A DNA stretch of 64,000 nucleotides from Cavia porcellus (taxonomy: Eukaryota; Chordata; Mammalia; Rodentia; Caviidae), in the NCBI RefSeq assembly GCF_034190915.1, contig NW_026947630.1:496001-560000 (forward strand), written 5' to 3'. Positions 14,661-27,401 of the stretch are shown in pieces. The notes below the pieces were generated by a model, which ran no database searches, was not told the origin of the DNA, and saw only the letters and a list, made by a program, of their open reading frames with translations. Position numbers and translations under genes: made by a program. Numbering within the stretch: position 1 is the stretch's first letter; each line of letters starts with the position of its first letter.

Positions 14661-15260
14661 CCCTAACTCTAACCATAACCCTAACCCTAACGGGAACCCT
14701 AACCATAACCCCAGCCCTAAATCTAACGTGAAATTCTAACCATAAACGACACCTAGCCATAACCCTAACTCTAACCCTAACCCTAACTCTAACCTAACCC
14801 TAACTCTAACCCCTAAACCTAACACTAACCCTAACCCTCACCTTAACGCTAAACCTGAAACTAACCCGTACCATAAACCTAACCAAAACCCTAATCACTA
14901 ACAATAATGCCAACACCATACCTAACCCTAACCTTATCAATAAAATTAACCCTAATGCTAACTCTAACCCTAAACCCAATATCTAACCCTAACCCTACCG
15001 GTAACCCTAACAGTAACCTCTAACACTAACCCGTACCCTTACCCTAACACTAACCCTCAGCCGAATCCAAAGTCTAACCATAACCCTATCCCTAACCCTA
15101 ACCCTAACCCTAACCCTAACCCTCACCCGAATCCAAAGGATAACCATAACCCTAACCCTAACCCTAAACCAAACCCAAACACCAACCATAACCCTAAGCC
15201 TAATCCTAGCCCTAAAGCTAACCTGAAACACCAACCCTAATGCTAACCCTAACACTCTAA
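14661..15260. repeat. About 600-bp block, second copy of the 2601-bp-spaced pair
   Basis: This matches 12060-12660 with landmarks in the same order. Examples of divergence are aataatgccaacacc here against aataatgctaacacc in the first copy, and a gggaaccc here against ggaacacta. It shows local amplification in the irregular segment, older than the 6136-bp duplication. Confidence 0.7.
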
Positions 15261-18014
15261 CACTAACCCTATCGCTAGCCCTAAACCTAAACCCAAACGT
15301 CAAACCCTAATCCTAAACCTAACTCTAACACTAACCCTACCCCTAATCCCAATCCTAACCCTAACCATAACCATAACCCTGTCCAACCCTAACCCTAACA
15401 CTAACCCTAACCCTAGCCATAACCCTAACTCTAACCATAACCCTAACCCTAACCATAACCCTAACCATAACCCTAGCCCAAAATCTAACGTGAAACTCTA
15501 ATCATAACCGACGGCTAGCCATAACCCTAACTCTAAACCTAACCCGAACTCTAACCTAACCCTAACCCCAACCCCTAAAACTAACCCTAACTCTAAACCG
15601 CACCTTAAAGCTAAACGTGAAACTAACCCTAACCCTAAACCTAACCGAAACCCTAATCACTAACAATAATGCTAACACCATATCTAAACCTAACCTTATC
15701 CCTAAAATTGACCCTAATGCTAACTCTAACCCTAAACCCAAATTCTAACCCTAACAATAACGGTAACCCTAACAGTAACATCTAACACTAACCCGTACCC
15801 TAACCCTAACCCTAACACTCACCCGAATCCAAAGGCTAACCTTAACCCTAACCCTAACTCTAACCCTAACCCTAACCCTAACCCTAACCCTTAACCGAAT
15901 CCAAAGGCTAACCATAACCCTAAACGTAAAACTAACCCGAACACTAACGATAACCCTAAGCCTAATCCTAGTCCTAATACTCACCTCAAACCCCAACCCT
16001 AACACTAACAATAAACACTCTAATACTAACCCTAACTGTAGCCCTAAACCTAACCCCTAACGTCAAAATCTAATCCTAACCCTAAACCTAACACTAACCC
16101 TAACCCTAATCTCAATCCTAACCCTATCCCTAACCCTAACCCTAACCTTTACCCTAACTCTAAATCTAAGCCTAACCCTAACTCTAACCCTAACCCTGTC
16201 CAACCCTAACCCTAACACTAACCCTAACCCTAGCCGTAACCCTAACTCTAACCATAAACCTAACCCTAACCCTAACCCTAACCCTAAACCTAACCCTAAC
16301 GGTAACCCTAACAGCAAACTCTATCACTAACCTGTACCCTAACCCTAGGCCTAACCTTCACCCGAATCCAAAGACTAACCATAAACCTAACCCTAACCCT
16401 AACCCTAACACTAACCCTCACCCGAATCCAAAGGCTAACCATAACCCTAACCCCAACCCTTACCCGAACACTAACGATAACCCTAAGCCTAATCCTAGCC
16501 CTAATGCTAACCTCAAAACCCAACCCTAACCCTAACCCTAACACTCTAACACTAACCCTAACGCTAACCCTAAACCTAACCCCTAAGGACAAACCCTAAT
16601 CCTAAAACTAACCCTAACCCTAACCATAATCCTAACCCTAACCCTAACCCTAACCCTAACCCTAGCCCTAATCCTAAAACTAACCCTAACACTAACCCTA
16701 ACCATAATCTCAATCCTAACCCTAACCCTAACAATAACCTTTTCCCTAACCCTAAATCTCACAATAACCCTAACCCTAACACTAACCCAAACCCTAACGC
16801 TAAACCTAACTCTAACCCTAACCTTAACCCTCACAATAACCCTAACCATAACCGTAACCTATCGTCTAACCCTAATCCTAACCCCGACCCTATACCGAAA
16901 TGTAAAATAACCGTAACTCTAAAGCTAACCCTAACACTAAAACCAACCCAAAACAAGCACTAACACTAACTCCAAACTTAACAATATACCGAAAAGTAAC
17001 CCTAACCCTAACCTAACACTAACACTAACCCTAACCTTAACCCTAACCATAACCATAACCATAACACTAACCTCTAAATCTAACCCTATCCATAACACTA
17101 ACACTAAATCTAACCCTAATCCTAAATGTTACACTAAATTTAACCCTAACCCTGACACTAACACTAACCTTAACCCTAATCTCTAACCCTAACCCTAACC
17201 CTAGACCTAACGCTAACCCTAAGCTCTAACCCTAACCCTAAACCTGAACCTAAACCTAACAGTAACACAAACCTAACTTCTAACCCTTACCCTAAACCTA
17301 ACCGTAAAACTCAACCTAACCGTAACCCTAAACATAACGCTAAAGCTAACTTCTAACCCTGAACCTAAATCTAAACCTAAGCTTCAACCCTAACCCTAAC
17401 ACTAACCCTAACTTCTAAGCCACCCCAAACCTTACCTGAACCCTACACCTAATCCTAAACCTATTTTAACGCTATCTTCTAACCATAACCTTAACCCTAA
17501 CCTAACCCTAACCCTAACCCTAACAGTAAGCCTAACAATAACTTCTAACAGTAACCCGTACCATAACCCTAACCTAACCCTCACCTGAATCGAAAGGCTA
17601 ACCATAACCCAAATCTAACCCTAAACCTAACCCTAACCCTAACCCTAACACTCACCCAAATCCAAAGGCTAACCCTAACCCTAAGCCTAACCCTAACTCT
17701 AACCTAACCCTAACCCATAAACCTAACCCTAACCCTAACACTCACCTTAACGCTAAACCTGAAACTAACACTAACCCTTAAACTAACCGAAACCCTAATC
17801 ACTAACAATAACGCTAACACCATACCTAACTCTAAACTTATCCCTAAAATTAACCCTAACACTAACTCTAACACTAAACCCAAATTCTAACCCTAACCCT
17901 AAGGGTAACACTAACATTAACTTCTAACACGAACCCTTACCCTAACCCTAACCTTAACCCTCACCGAATCCAAAGGCTAACCCTAACTCTAACCATAACC
18001 CTAACCCTAACCCT

Positions 18015-21000
18015 AACTCTTACCCTCACCCGAATCCAAAGGCTAACCATAACCCTAACCCTAACCCTAACCCGAAAATTAACCATAGCCCTAGGCCTCA
18101 TCCTTGCCCTAATGCTAACCTCAAACCCCAACCCCAACCGTAACCCTAACCCTCTAACTCTAACCCTAAAGATAGCCCTAAACCTAACCTCTAACGTCAA
18201 ACCCTAATCCTAACCCTAACACTAACACTAACCCTAAGCCTAATCTCAATCCTAACACTATCCCTAAACCTAAGCATAACCTTTACCCTAACCCTAAATC
18301 TAACCCTAACCCTAACTCTAACCCTAACCCTAATGCTAAACCTAACTCTAACCCTAACCCTAACCATCACACTAACCCTAAACCTAACTGTAACCTATCA
18401 TCTAACCCTAATCCTAACCCTTACCTATACCGAAACGTAACTGTAACCTTAACTCTAAAGCTAATACTAACCCTAAACCCAACACAAAACTAACCCTAAT
18501 ACTAACTCCAACCTTAACAATATACCTAAAACTAATCATAAACTTAAACCTAACCCTAATCATCTCTCTAACAACTAACCCCTAACCCTAAACCAAACCC
18601 TAAACCTAACGCTAACACTAACCCTAACCCCTAACCCTAACCCTAACCATTTAACCCTAACCCTGACACTAACACTAACCCTAATCGTAAACCTTCACGC
18701 CAAACCCTAATCCTAACACTAACCTTAAATCTAACCTTAACATTAAACCTATCCCTAAGACCAATCCAAACTCTAACCATAACCTTTTAACACTAACACT
18801 AACACTAACGCTAAACATAAGCTTCAACTCTACCCCTAAACCTAACCCTCACCCTAACCCTACCCCTAATGCTAACCATAACCCTAAACCGAACCCTAAC
18901 CCTATCATAACCCTAAACTCTAACCTTAATCCTAAACTCTAAACCTAACCCTAACACTAATCATAACCCTAAGCCTAGCACTAAATCTAACGTGAAACTC
19001 TAACCATAACAGACCCCTAGCCATAACCCAAACACAAAACCTAACCCTAAATCTAACCTAACGCTAACCCGAACCCCTAAACTTAACGCTAACCCTAACC
19101 CTCACGTAATGCTAAACCTGAAACTAACCCTAACCCTAAACCTAACCGAAACCCTAATCACTAACAATAACGCTAACACCATACCTAACCCTAACCTTAT
19201 CCCTACAATTAACCCTAACCCTAACTCTAACCCTAAATGCAAATTCTAACTCTAACCCTAACGGTAACCCTAACAGTAACCTCTAACACTAACCCGTACC
19301 CTAAACCTAACACTAACCCTAACCCGAATCCAAAGGCTAACCCTAACCCTAACCCTAACACTAACCCTCACCCGAATCCAAAGGCTAACTATAACCCTAA
19401 CACTAACCCTAACCTGAACACTAACCATAACCCTGAGCCTAATCCTAGCCCTAATGCTAACCTCAAACCCCAACCCTAAGCCTAACCCTAACACTTTAAC
19501 ACTAACCCTAACACTAAACCTAACCCTAATCTCAATTCTAACCCTAACCCTAACCCTAACCCTAACCCTAACCTTTACCCTAACACTAAATCTAACCTTA
19601 ACACTAACACTAACCTTAACTCTAATGCTAAACCTAACTCTAAAACTAACCCTAACCCTCACACTAACCCTAACCCTAACCATAACCTATCATCTAACCC
19701 TAATCCTAACGCTTACCCTATACTGAATCGTAACACTAACCCTAACTCTAAAGCTAACCGTAACCCTAAACCCAAACCAAAACTAACCTAACACTAACTC
19801 CACCCTTAAAAATATACCTAAAACTAATCATAATCCTAACCCTAACCCTAATCATCTCCCTAACAACTAACCCCTAACCCTAAAACTAACACTAACCCTA
19901 ACCCTAATCCTAAACCTTCACGCCAAAGCCTAATCCTAACACTAACCCTAACTCTAACCCTAACACTAACACCATCCCTAACACCAATCCAAACCCTAAC
20001 CCTAACCCTAACCCTGTCTAACCCTAAACATAACACTGACCCTAACACAAACCTATTTTCCAACACTCACCCTAAACCTAACCCTAAATCTCAAACTAAC
20101 CCTAACTCTAACCATAACACTAAAGCTAACTACTAACACTAACACTAACGCTAAACCTAAGCTTCAACACTACCCCTAAACCTAACCCTAAACCTAACCC
20201 TAACCCTAAGCCTAATGCTAACCATAACCCTAAACCGAACCCTAACCCTTACCATAACCCTAAACTCTAAAACTAATCCTAAACTCTAAATCTAACCCTA
20301 ACACTAATCATAACACTAATCCTAACACTAAACCCAATACCTAACCCTGACGCTATCCCTAACCCTGAAACTATCATAAAAACAACCCTAATGCTAAACC
20401 TAAGTCTAACTCTAAACCCTAATCCTAATCCTAACCCTAACCCTAAAACTAACACTAACCCCTACTCTAACCCTAAAACTAACCCTAAAATCTAACTCCA
20501 ACCCTAACTCCAACCCTAACCTTAACCATAAGCCTAAACTCTAACCCTCACCCTCACCCAAATGCAAAGGCTAACCATAAACCTAACCCTAACCCTAACC
20601 TGAACACTAACCATAACCCTAAGCCTAATCCTAGCCCTAAAGCTAACCTCAAACCCCAACCCTAACCCTAACCGTAACACTCTAACACTAAACCTAACGC
20701 TAGCCCTAAACCTCAACCCTAACGTCAAACACTAATCCTAACCCTAACCCTAACACTAACCCTACCCCTAATCCAAATCCTAACCCTAACCATAACCATA
20801 ACCCTGCCCACCCCTAACCCTAACACTAACTCTAACCCTAGCTGTAACCCTAACTCTAACCATAACCCTAACCATAACCCTAAGCCTAACCCTAACCCTA
20901 GCCCTAAATCTAACGCGAAACTCTAACCATAACCGACCCCTAGCCATAACCCTAACCCTAAACCTAACCTTACCCCTAACGTAACCCTAACCCTAACACC

Positions 21001-23480
21001 TAAACCTAACCCTAAGCCTAACCCTCACCTTAACGCTAAACCTGAAACTAACCCTAACCCTAAACCTAACCGAATCCCTAATCACTAACAATAACGATAA
21101 CACCATACCTAACCCTAATCTTATCCCTAAAATTAACCCTAACCCTAACCCTAACCCTAACGGTAACCCTAACAGTAACTTCTAACACTAACCCCTACCC
21201 TAACCCTAACCCTAAACCTCACCCAAATCCAAAGGCTAACCATTACACTAACCCTAACCCTAACCCGAAAACTAAGCATAACCCTAAGCCTAATACTAGC
21301 CCTAATTCTAACCTCAAACCCCAAACCTAACCTAACCCTAACACTCTAACACTAACCCTAACGCTGGCCCTAATTCTAACACCTCAAGTCAAAACCTAAT
21401 CCTAACCCTAACCCTAACACTAACCTTAACCCTAATCTCAATCCTAACCCTATCCCTGCCCTAACCCTAACCTGTACCTTAACGCTAAATCTAACCCTAA
21501 TGCTAGCTCTAACCCTCACCCTAATGCCAAATCTAACTCTAATCCTAACCCTCACAATAACCCTATCCCTAACCGTAACCGATCATCTAACCCTAATCCT
21601 AACCCAGAGCCTATACCGAAAGGTAACACAACCCCTAACTCTAAAGCTAACCCTAGCCCTAAACCCAACCCAAAACTAACCCTAACACTAACTCCAACCT
21701 TAACAATATACCTAAAACTAATTATAACCCTAACCCTAACCCTAATCATCTCCCAAACAACTAACCCCTAACCCTAAACCTAAACCTAACCCTAACCGTA
21801 ACCTAAATTCTAACCTTAAGTCTAAGCCTACACCAAAAATTAACTTCTAATCCTCACCCTAACCGTAAGCCAGCCCGAAATCTAACAATAACCTGAAACC
21901 TAAGCTTAACCCTAACCCTAACCCTAACCGTAACCCTAATGCTAACCATAAACCTAAACCGAACCTTAACCCTAACCATAACCCAAAAATCTAACCCTAA
22001 TCCTAAACTCTAAGATAAACCCTAACCCTAATCCTAACCCTAACCCTAACACTAACACTAACCTTTACTCTAACCCTAACATTAACACTAAACTCTAACT
22101 CCAAACCTAACTGCAACCATAACCTTAACCATAAGCCTAACCTCTAACACTAACCCTCACCCGAATCCAAAGGCTAACCATTAACCTAACCCTAACCCTA
22201 ACCCGAACACTAACCATAACTCTAAGCCTAATCCTAGCCCTAATGCTAACCTCAAACCCCAACTCTAACCCTAACCTTAACACTCTAACACTAACCCTAA
22301 CGCTAGCCCTAAACCTCAACCCTAACGTCAAACCTTAATCCTAACCCTAACCCTAACACTAACCCTACTCCTAATCCCAATCCTAACCCTAACCATAACC
22401 ATAACCCTGTCCAACCCTAACCCTAAAACTAACCCTAACCCTAGCCGTAACCCTAACTCTAAACCTAACACTAACCCTAAACCTAGCCCTAAATCTAACG
22501 TGTAATGCTAACCATAACCAACCCCTAGCCATAACACTAACCCTAACCCTAACTCTAACTCTAAACTAAACCCTAACCCTAACACCTATACCTAACCCTA
22601 ACCCTAACCCTGACCTTAACGCTAAACCTGAAACTAACACTAACCATAAACCTAACCGAAACCCTAATCACTAACAATAACACTAACACCATAGCTAACC
22701 CTAACCTTATCCTTAAAATTAATCATAACACTAATTCTAACCTTAAATCCAAATTCTAACCCTAACCGTAACGGTAACCCTAACAGCAACCTCGAACACT
22801 AACCCGTAATCTAAACCTAACCCTAACCCTCACCCTAACCCTAACCCTCACCCAAATCCAAAGGCTAACCATAACCCTAACCCAAACCCTAAACCTAACC
22901 CTAACCCTAACACTAACCCTCACCCGAATCCAAAGGCTAACCATATCCCTAACCCTAACCCTAATCTGAACACTAACCATAACGCTAAGCCTAAGCCTAA
23001 CCGTAATGCTCACCTCAAACCCCAACCCTAACCCTAACACTCTAACACTAACCCTAACGCTAGCCCTAAACCTAACCCTGAACGTCAAACCCTAATCCTA
23101 ACCCTAACCCTAACACTAACCCTAAACCTAATCTCAATCCAACCCTATCGCTAACCCTAACCCTAACATTTACCCTAACCCTAAATCTAACACTAACCCT
23201 AACTCTAACCCTAAACCTAATGCTAAAGCTAACTCTAACCCTAAACCTAACCCTCACACTAACCCTAAGCCTAACCGTAACCTATCATCTAACCCTAACC
23301 CTAACCCTTACCCTATACCGAAACGTAACCCTAACCCTAACTCTAAAGCTAACCCTAAACCTAAACCCAACACAAAACTCACCCTAACACTAATTCCAAC
23401 CATAACAATATCCCTTAAACTAATCATAACCATAACCCTAACCCTAATCATGTCCCTAACAAATAACCCCTAACCCTAAA
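18015..23480. repeat. Older diverged copy of 4930-10391
   Basis: The landmark ttgccctaatgctaacc at 5013 recurs at 18103, and the array restart at 6148 recurs at 19237, so both B and A parts are present at an offset near 13090. The offset drifts to about 13077 by 23088, showing small indels. Frequent substitutions separate it from copies 1 and 2, unlike the near-identity between those two. Its right end is a junction with the domain II repeat family near 23480. Confidence 0.8.
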
Positions 23481-23500
23481 CCTAAACCTAACCCTAATCC
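23460..23500. other. Junction of domain I and domain II families
   Basis: Left of this point the order follows 10009-10391 of domain I. To the right, domain I would continue with aacgctaaccctcacc, but here the sequence reads cctaatcctaacctgaaccc and then the domain II tail found near 26345 and 31143. The switch occurs within the common wording around aacccctaaccctaaacc. Confidence 0.7.
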
Positions 23501-24290
23501 TAACCTGAACCCCAACACAAAGCCTAAGCCTACTGAAAACATTAACTTCTAATCCTCAACCTAACCCTAAGCCAGCCCCAAATCTAACACTAACCTGAAA
23601 CCTAAGTGTAACCCTAACCCTAAAAATAACCATAACATTAACTTCTAAAACTAACCCTAACACTAACACTAAATCTTACCCTAAGACTAAATGTTACACT
23701 AAACTTAACCTTAACGCTGACCCTAACTCTACCCTTAACTCTAATCTCTAACCCTAACCCTAACCCTAACCCGAACCCTAAACCTAACCGTAACCCTAAC
23801 CTCTAACCCTAACCCTAACCTCTAACCCTAACCTAAACCTAACTCTAAACCTAATTCCTAACACTAACCCTAACCCGTACCACTAAACCTAACCCTCACA
23901 CAAACCCAAACCCTGACACTAACCCTAACCCTTACCCTAACCCTAAAACTTACCATTAACTCTAACCCTAAACATAACCCTAACAGTAAACGTAACCCTA
24001 ACCATAAGCTTAACCTATAACCCTAAACCTAACAAGAACCCAAACCGTAACTATAACCCAAATGCTAACACTAACACTAACCCTAAACTCTAACCCTAAC
24101 CCTAACCTTTTAACCCTAAACCTAACCCTAACCCTAACCCTAATCCTAAACCTTCACTCCAAACCCTAATCCTAACACTAAACCTAACTCTAACCTTAAC
24201 ACTAACCCTATCCCTAACACCAATCCAAACCCTTACCCTAACCCTAACCCTGTCTAACCCGAAAACTAACCCTGACCCTAATACAAACCT

Positions 24291-27200
24291 GTTTTCTAAC
24301 ACTCACCCTAAACCTAACCCTAAATCTCAACTTAACCCTAACTCTGACCATAAAACTTAAGCTAACTTCTAACACTAACACTTACGCTAAACCTAAGCTT
24401 CAACACTACCCCTAAACCTAACCGTAAACCTAACCCTAGCCCTAACATTAATGCTAAGCATAACCCTAAACCGAACCCTAACCCTAACCATAACCCTAAA
24501 CTCTAACACTAATCCTAAACTCTAAGCCTAACCCTAACACTGATCATAACCCTAACACTAACACTAAACCCAAAACCTAACCTTGTCACTATCCCTAACC
24601 CGAAACCTATCACTAAAAAGAACCCTAATGCTAAACCTAAGCCTAAATGTAAACCCAAAACCTAATCCTAAAACTAACCCTAACACTGACACTAACCCTT
24701 ACTCTAACCCTAACACTAACCCTAAACTCTAACTCCAACCCTATCTCCAACCCTAACCTTAACCATAAGCCTAACCTCTAACACTAACCCTCACATGAAT
24801 CCCAAGGCTAACCATAACCCTAACCCTAACCCTAACGTGAACACTAACCATTACCCTAAGCCTAATCCTAGCCCTAATGCTAACCTCAAACACCAACCCT
24901 AACCCTAACCTTAACACTCTAACACTAATCCTAATGCTAGCCCTAAACCTAATCCCTAATGTCAAACCGTAATCTAACCCTAACCCTAACTCTAACCCGA
25001 CCCCTAATACCAATCCTAACCCTAAACATAACCATAACCCTGTCCAACCCTAACCCTAACAATAACCCTAACCCTAGCCGTAACCCTAACTTTAACCATA
25101 AACCTAACCCTAACACTAACCCTAACCATAACGGTAACCCTAACAGTAACCTCTAACACTAACCCGTACCCTAACCCTAACCCTAACCCTCACCCGAATC
25201 CAAAGGCTAACCATAAACCTAACCGTAACCCTAACCCTAACACTAACCCTCACCCGAATCCAAAGGCTAACCATAACTCTAACCCTAACCCTTACCCGAA
25301 CACTAACCATAACCCTAAGCCTAATCCTAGCCCTAATGCTAACCTCAAACCCCAACCCTAACCCTAACCCTAACACTCTAACACTAACCCTAACGCTAGC
25401 CCTAAACCTAACCCCTAAGGACAAACCCTAATCCTAAAACTAACCCTAACACTAACCCTAAACCTAATCTCAATCCTAACCCTAACCCTAACAATAAACT
25501 TTTCCCTAACCCCAAATCTCACAATAACTCTAACCCTAACACTAACCCAAACCCTAACGCTAAACCTAACTCTAACCCTAACCTTAAACCTCACACTAAC
25601 CCTAACCCTAAACGTAACTTATCATCTAACCCTACTCCTAACCCTTACCCTATACCGAAACGTAACACTAACCCTAACTCTAAAACTAACCCTAACTTTA
25701 AACCAAACAAAAAACTAACCCTAACAATAACTCTAACCTTAACAATATAACTAAAACTAATCATAACCCTAACACTAACCCTAATCATCTCCCTAACAAA
25801 TAAACCCTAACCCTAACCCTAACCCTAACCTTAACCCTAAAACTAACCCTAAGCCTACACCAAACATTAACTTCTAATCCTCACCCTAAACCTAAGCCAG
25901 CCCTAAATCTAACACTAACCTGAAACCTAAGCTTAACCCTAACCCTAACCCTAACAATAACCATAACACTAACCTCTAAATCTAACCCTAACCCTAACAC
26001 TAAAACTAAATCTAGGCCTAGGCCTAAATGTTACACTAAACTTAACGCTAACCCTGACCCTAACTCTAACCTTAACCCTAATCTCTAACCCTAACCCTAA
26101 CCCTCACACTAACCCTAATCCTAACCATAACCTACCATCTAACCCTAATTCTAACCCTTACCCTATACCGAAACGTAACCCTAACCCTAACTCTAAAGCT
26201 AACCCTAAACCTAAACCAACACAAAACTCACCCTAACACTAATTCCAACCATAACAATATCCCTTAAACTAATCATAACCCTAACCCTAACCATAATCAT
26301 GTCCCTAACAACTAACCCCTAACCCTAAACCTAACCCTAACCCTAACCCTAACCTGAACCCCAACCCTAAGCCTAAGCCTACACCAAACATTAACTTCTA
26401 ATCCTCAACCTAACCCTAAGCCAGCCCCAAATCTAACACTAACCTGAAACCTAAGTGTAACCCTAACCCTAAAAATAACCATAACATTAACTTCTAAAAC
26501 TAACCCTAACCCTAACACTAACACTAAATCTAACCCTAAGACTAAATGTTACACTAAACTTAACCCTAACCCTGACCCTAACTCTAACCTTAACTCTAAT
26601 CTCTAACCCTAACCCTAACCCTAACCCTAACCCTAACCCTAAACCTAACCGTAACCCTAACCTCTAACCCTAACTCTAACTTCTAACCCTAACCCTAAAC
26701 CTGAACCTAAACCTAACCGTAAAACAAACCTAACTTCTAACCCTTACCCTTACACTAACAGTAAAACTCAACCTAACCCTAACCCTAAACATAATGCTAA
26801 AGCTAACTTACAACCCTGAACTTAAATCTAAACCGAAGCTTCAACCCTAACACTAACACAAACCCTAACAGTAACAATAAACCCTAACCTTAACCTTAAC
26901 ACTATCCCTAAATCTATCCCTATGCCTAAACCCAACCCTAAACCTAAACCTACCTCTAAACATAATTCCTAACACTAACCCTAACCCGTACCGCTAAACC
27001 TAATCCTCACACAAACCCAAACCCTGACACTAACCCTAACCCTTACCCTAACCCTAAAACTTACCATTAACTCTAACCCTAAACATAACCCTAACAGTAA
27101 ACGTAACCCTAACCATAAGCTTAACCTATAACCCTAAACCTAACAAGAACCCAAACCGTAACTATAACCCTAACGCTAACGCTAACACTAACCCTAAACT

Positions 27201-27401
27201 CTAACCCTAACCCTAACCTTTTAACCCTAAACCTAACCCTAACCCTAACCCTAATCCTAAACCTTCACTCCAAACCCTAATCCTAACACTAAACCTAACT
27301 CTAACCTTAACACTAACCCTATCCCTAACACCAATCCAAACCCTTACCCTAACCCTAACCCTGTCTAACCCTAAAACTAACCCTGACCCTAATACAAACC
27401 T
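24291..27401. repeat. Domain II HOR subunit 1 (3111 bp, complete)
   Basis: This is the reference-like complete subunit. It has cassette Q around 24771-24965, cassette P around 25140-25424 with gaatccaaag at 25196 and 25256, a B module landmark at 25783 and an A module landmark at 26295. The B-to-A spacing is 512 bp. Its length agrees with the other complete subunits at 38424 (3109 bp) and 45328 (3129 bp). Confidence 0.8.
25196..25275 (+). repeat. P cassette doublet (60-bp spacing)
   Basis: gaatccaaag motifs at 25196 and 25256 are exactly ten hexamers apart, each preceded by cctcaccc. This is the usual domain II state; equivalent doublets are at 33116/33176 (approximate) and 36743/36803. It lies downstream of the aacagtaacctctaacac landmark. 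Confidence 0.8.

Larger units (their letters stand above)
11067..18014. repeat. Irregular telomere-derived segment with internal duplications (domain I)
   Basis: This segment lies between the young duplication and the older copy. It is still entirely degenerate CCCTAA, but its internal repeats are less regular. A landmark set (ctgaac/ctgaat, aacctaacagtaa, gtaaaactcaacc) occurs near 11375, 13390 and 17240. A tatata-containing landmark followed by aatcctaacactaattta occurs near 11580 and 13594. A block of about 600 bp is repeated at offset 2601. It also holds the only two GGG trinucleotides I noticed on the + strand, at 14692-14694 and 17903-17905. No gene is visible. Confidence 0.75.

Noticed and set aside
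24102..24302. 66-codon - strand frame that recurs in most domain II subunits and looks conserved
   Set aside because: Equivalent positions near 35650, 41340, 50930 and 60520 lack the frame because of one-base losses (for example ccaaaccttaccc for ccaaacccttaccc). It decays like non-coding repeat.
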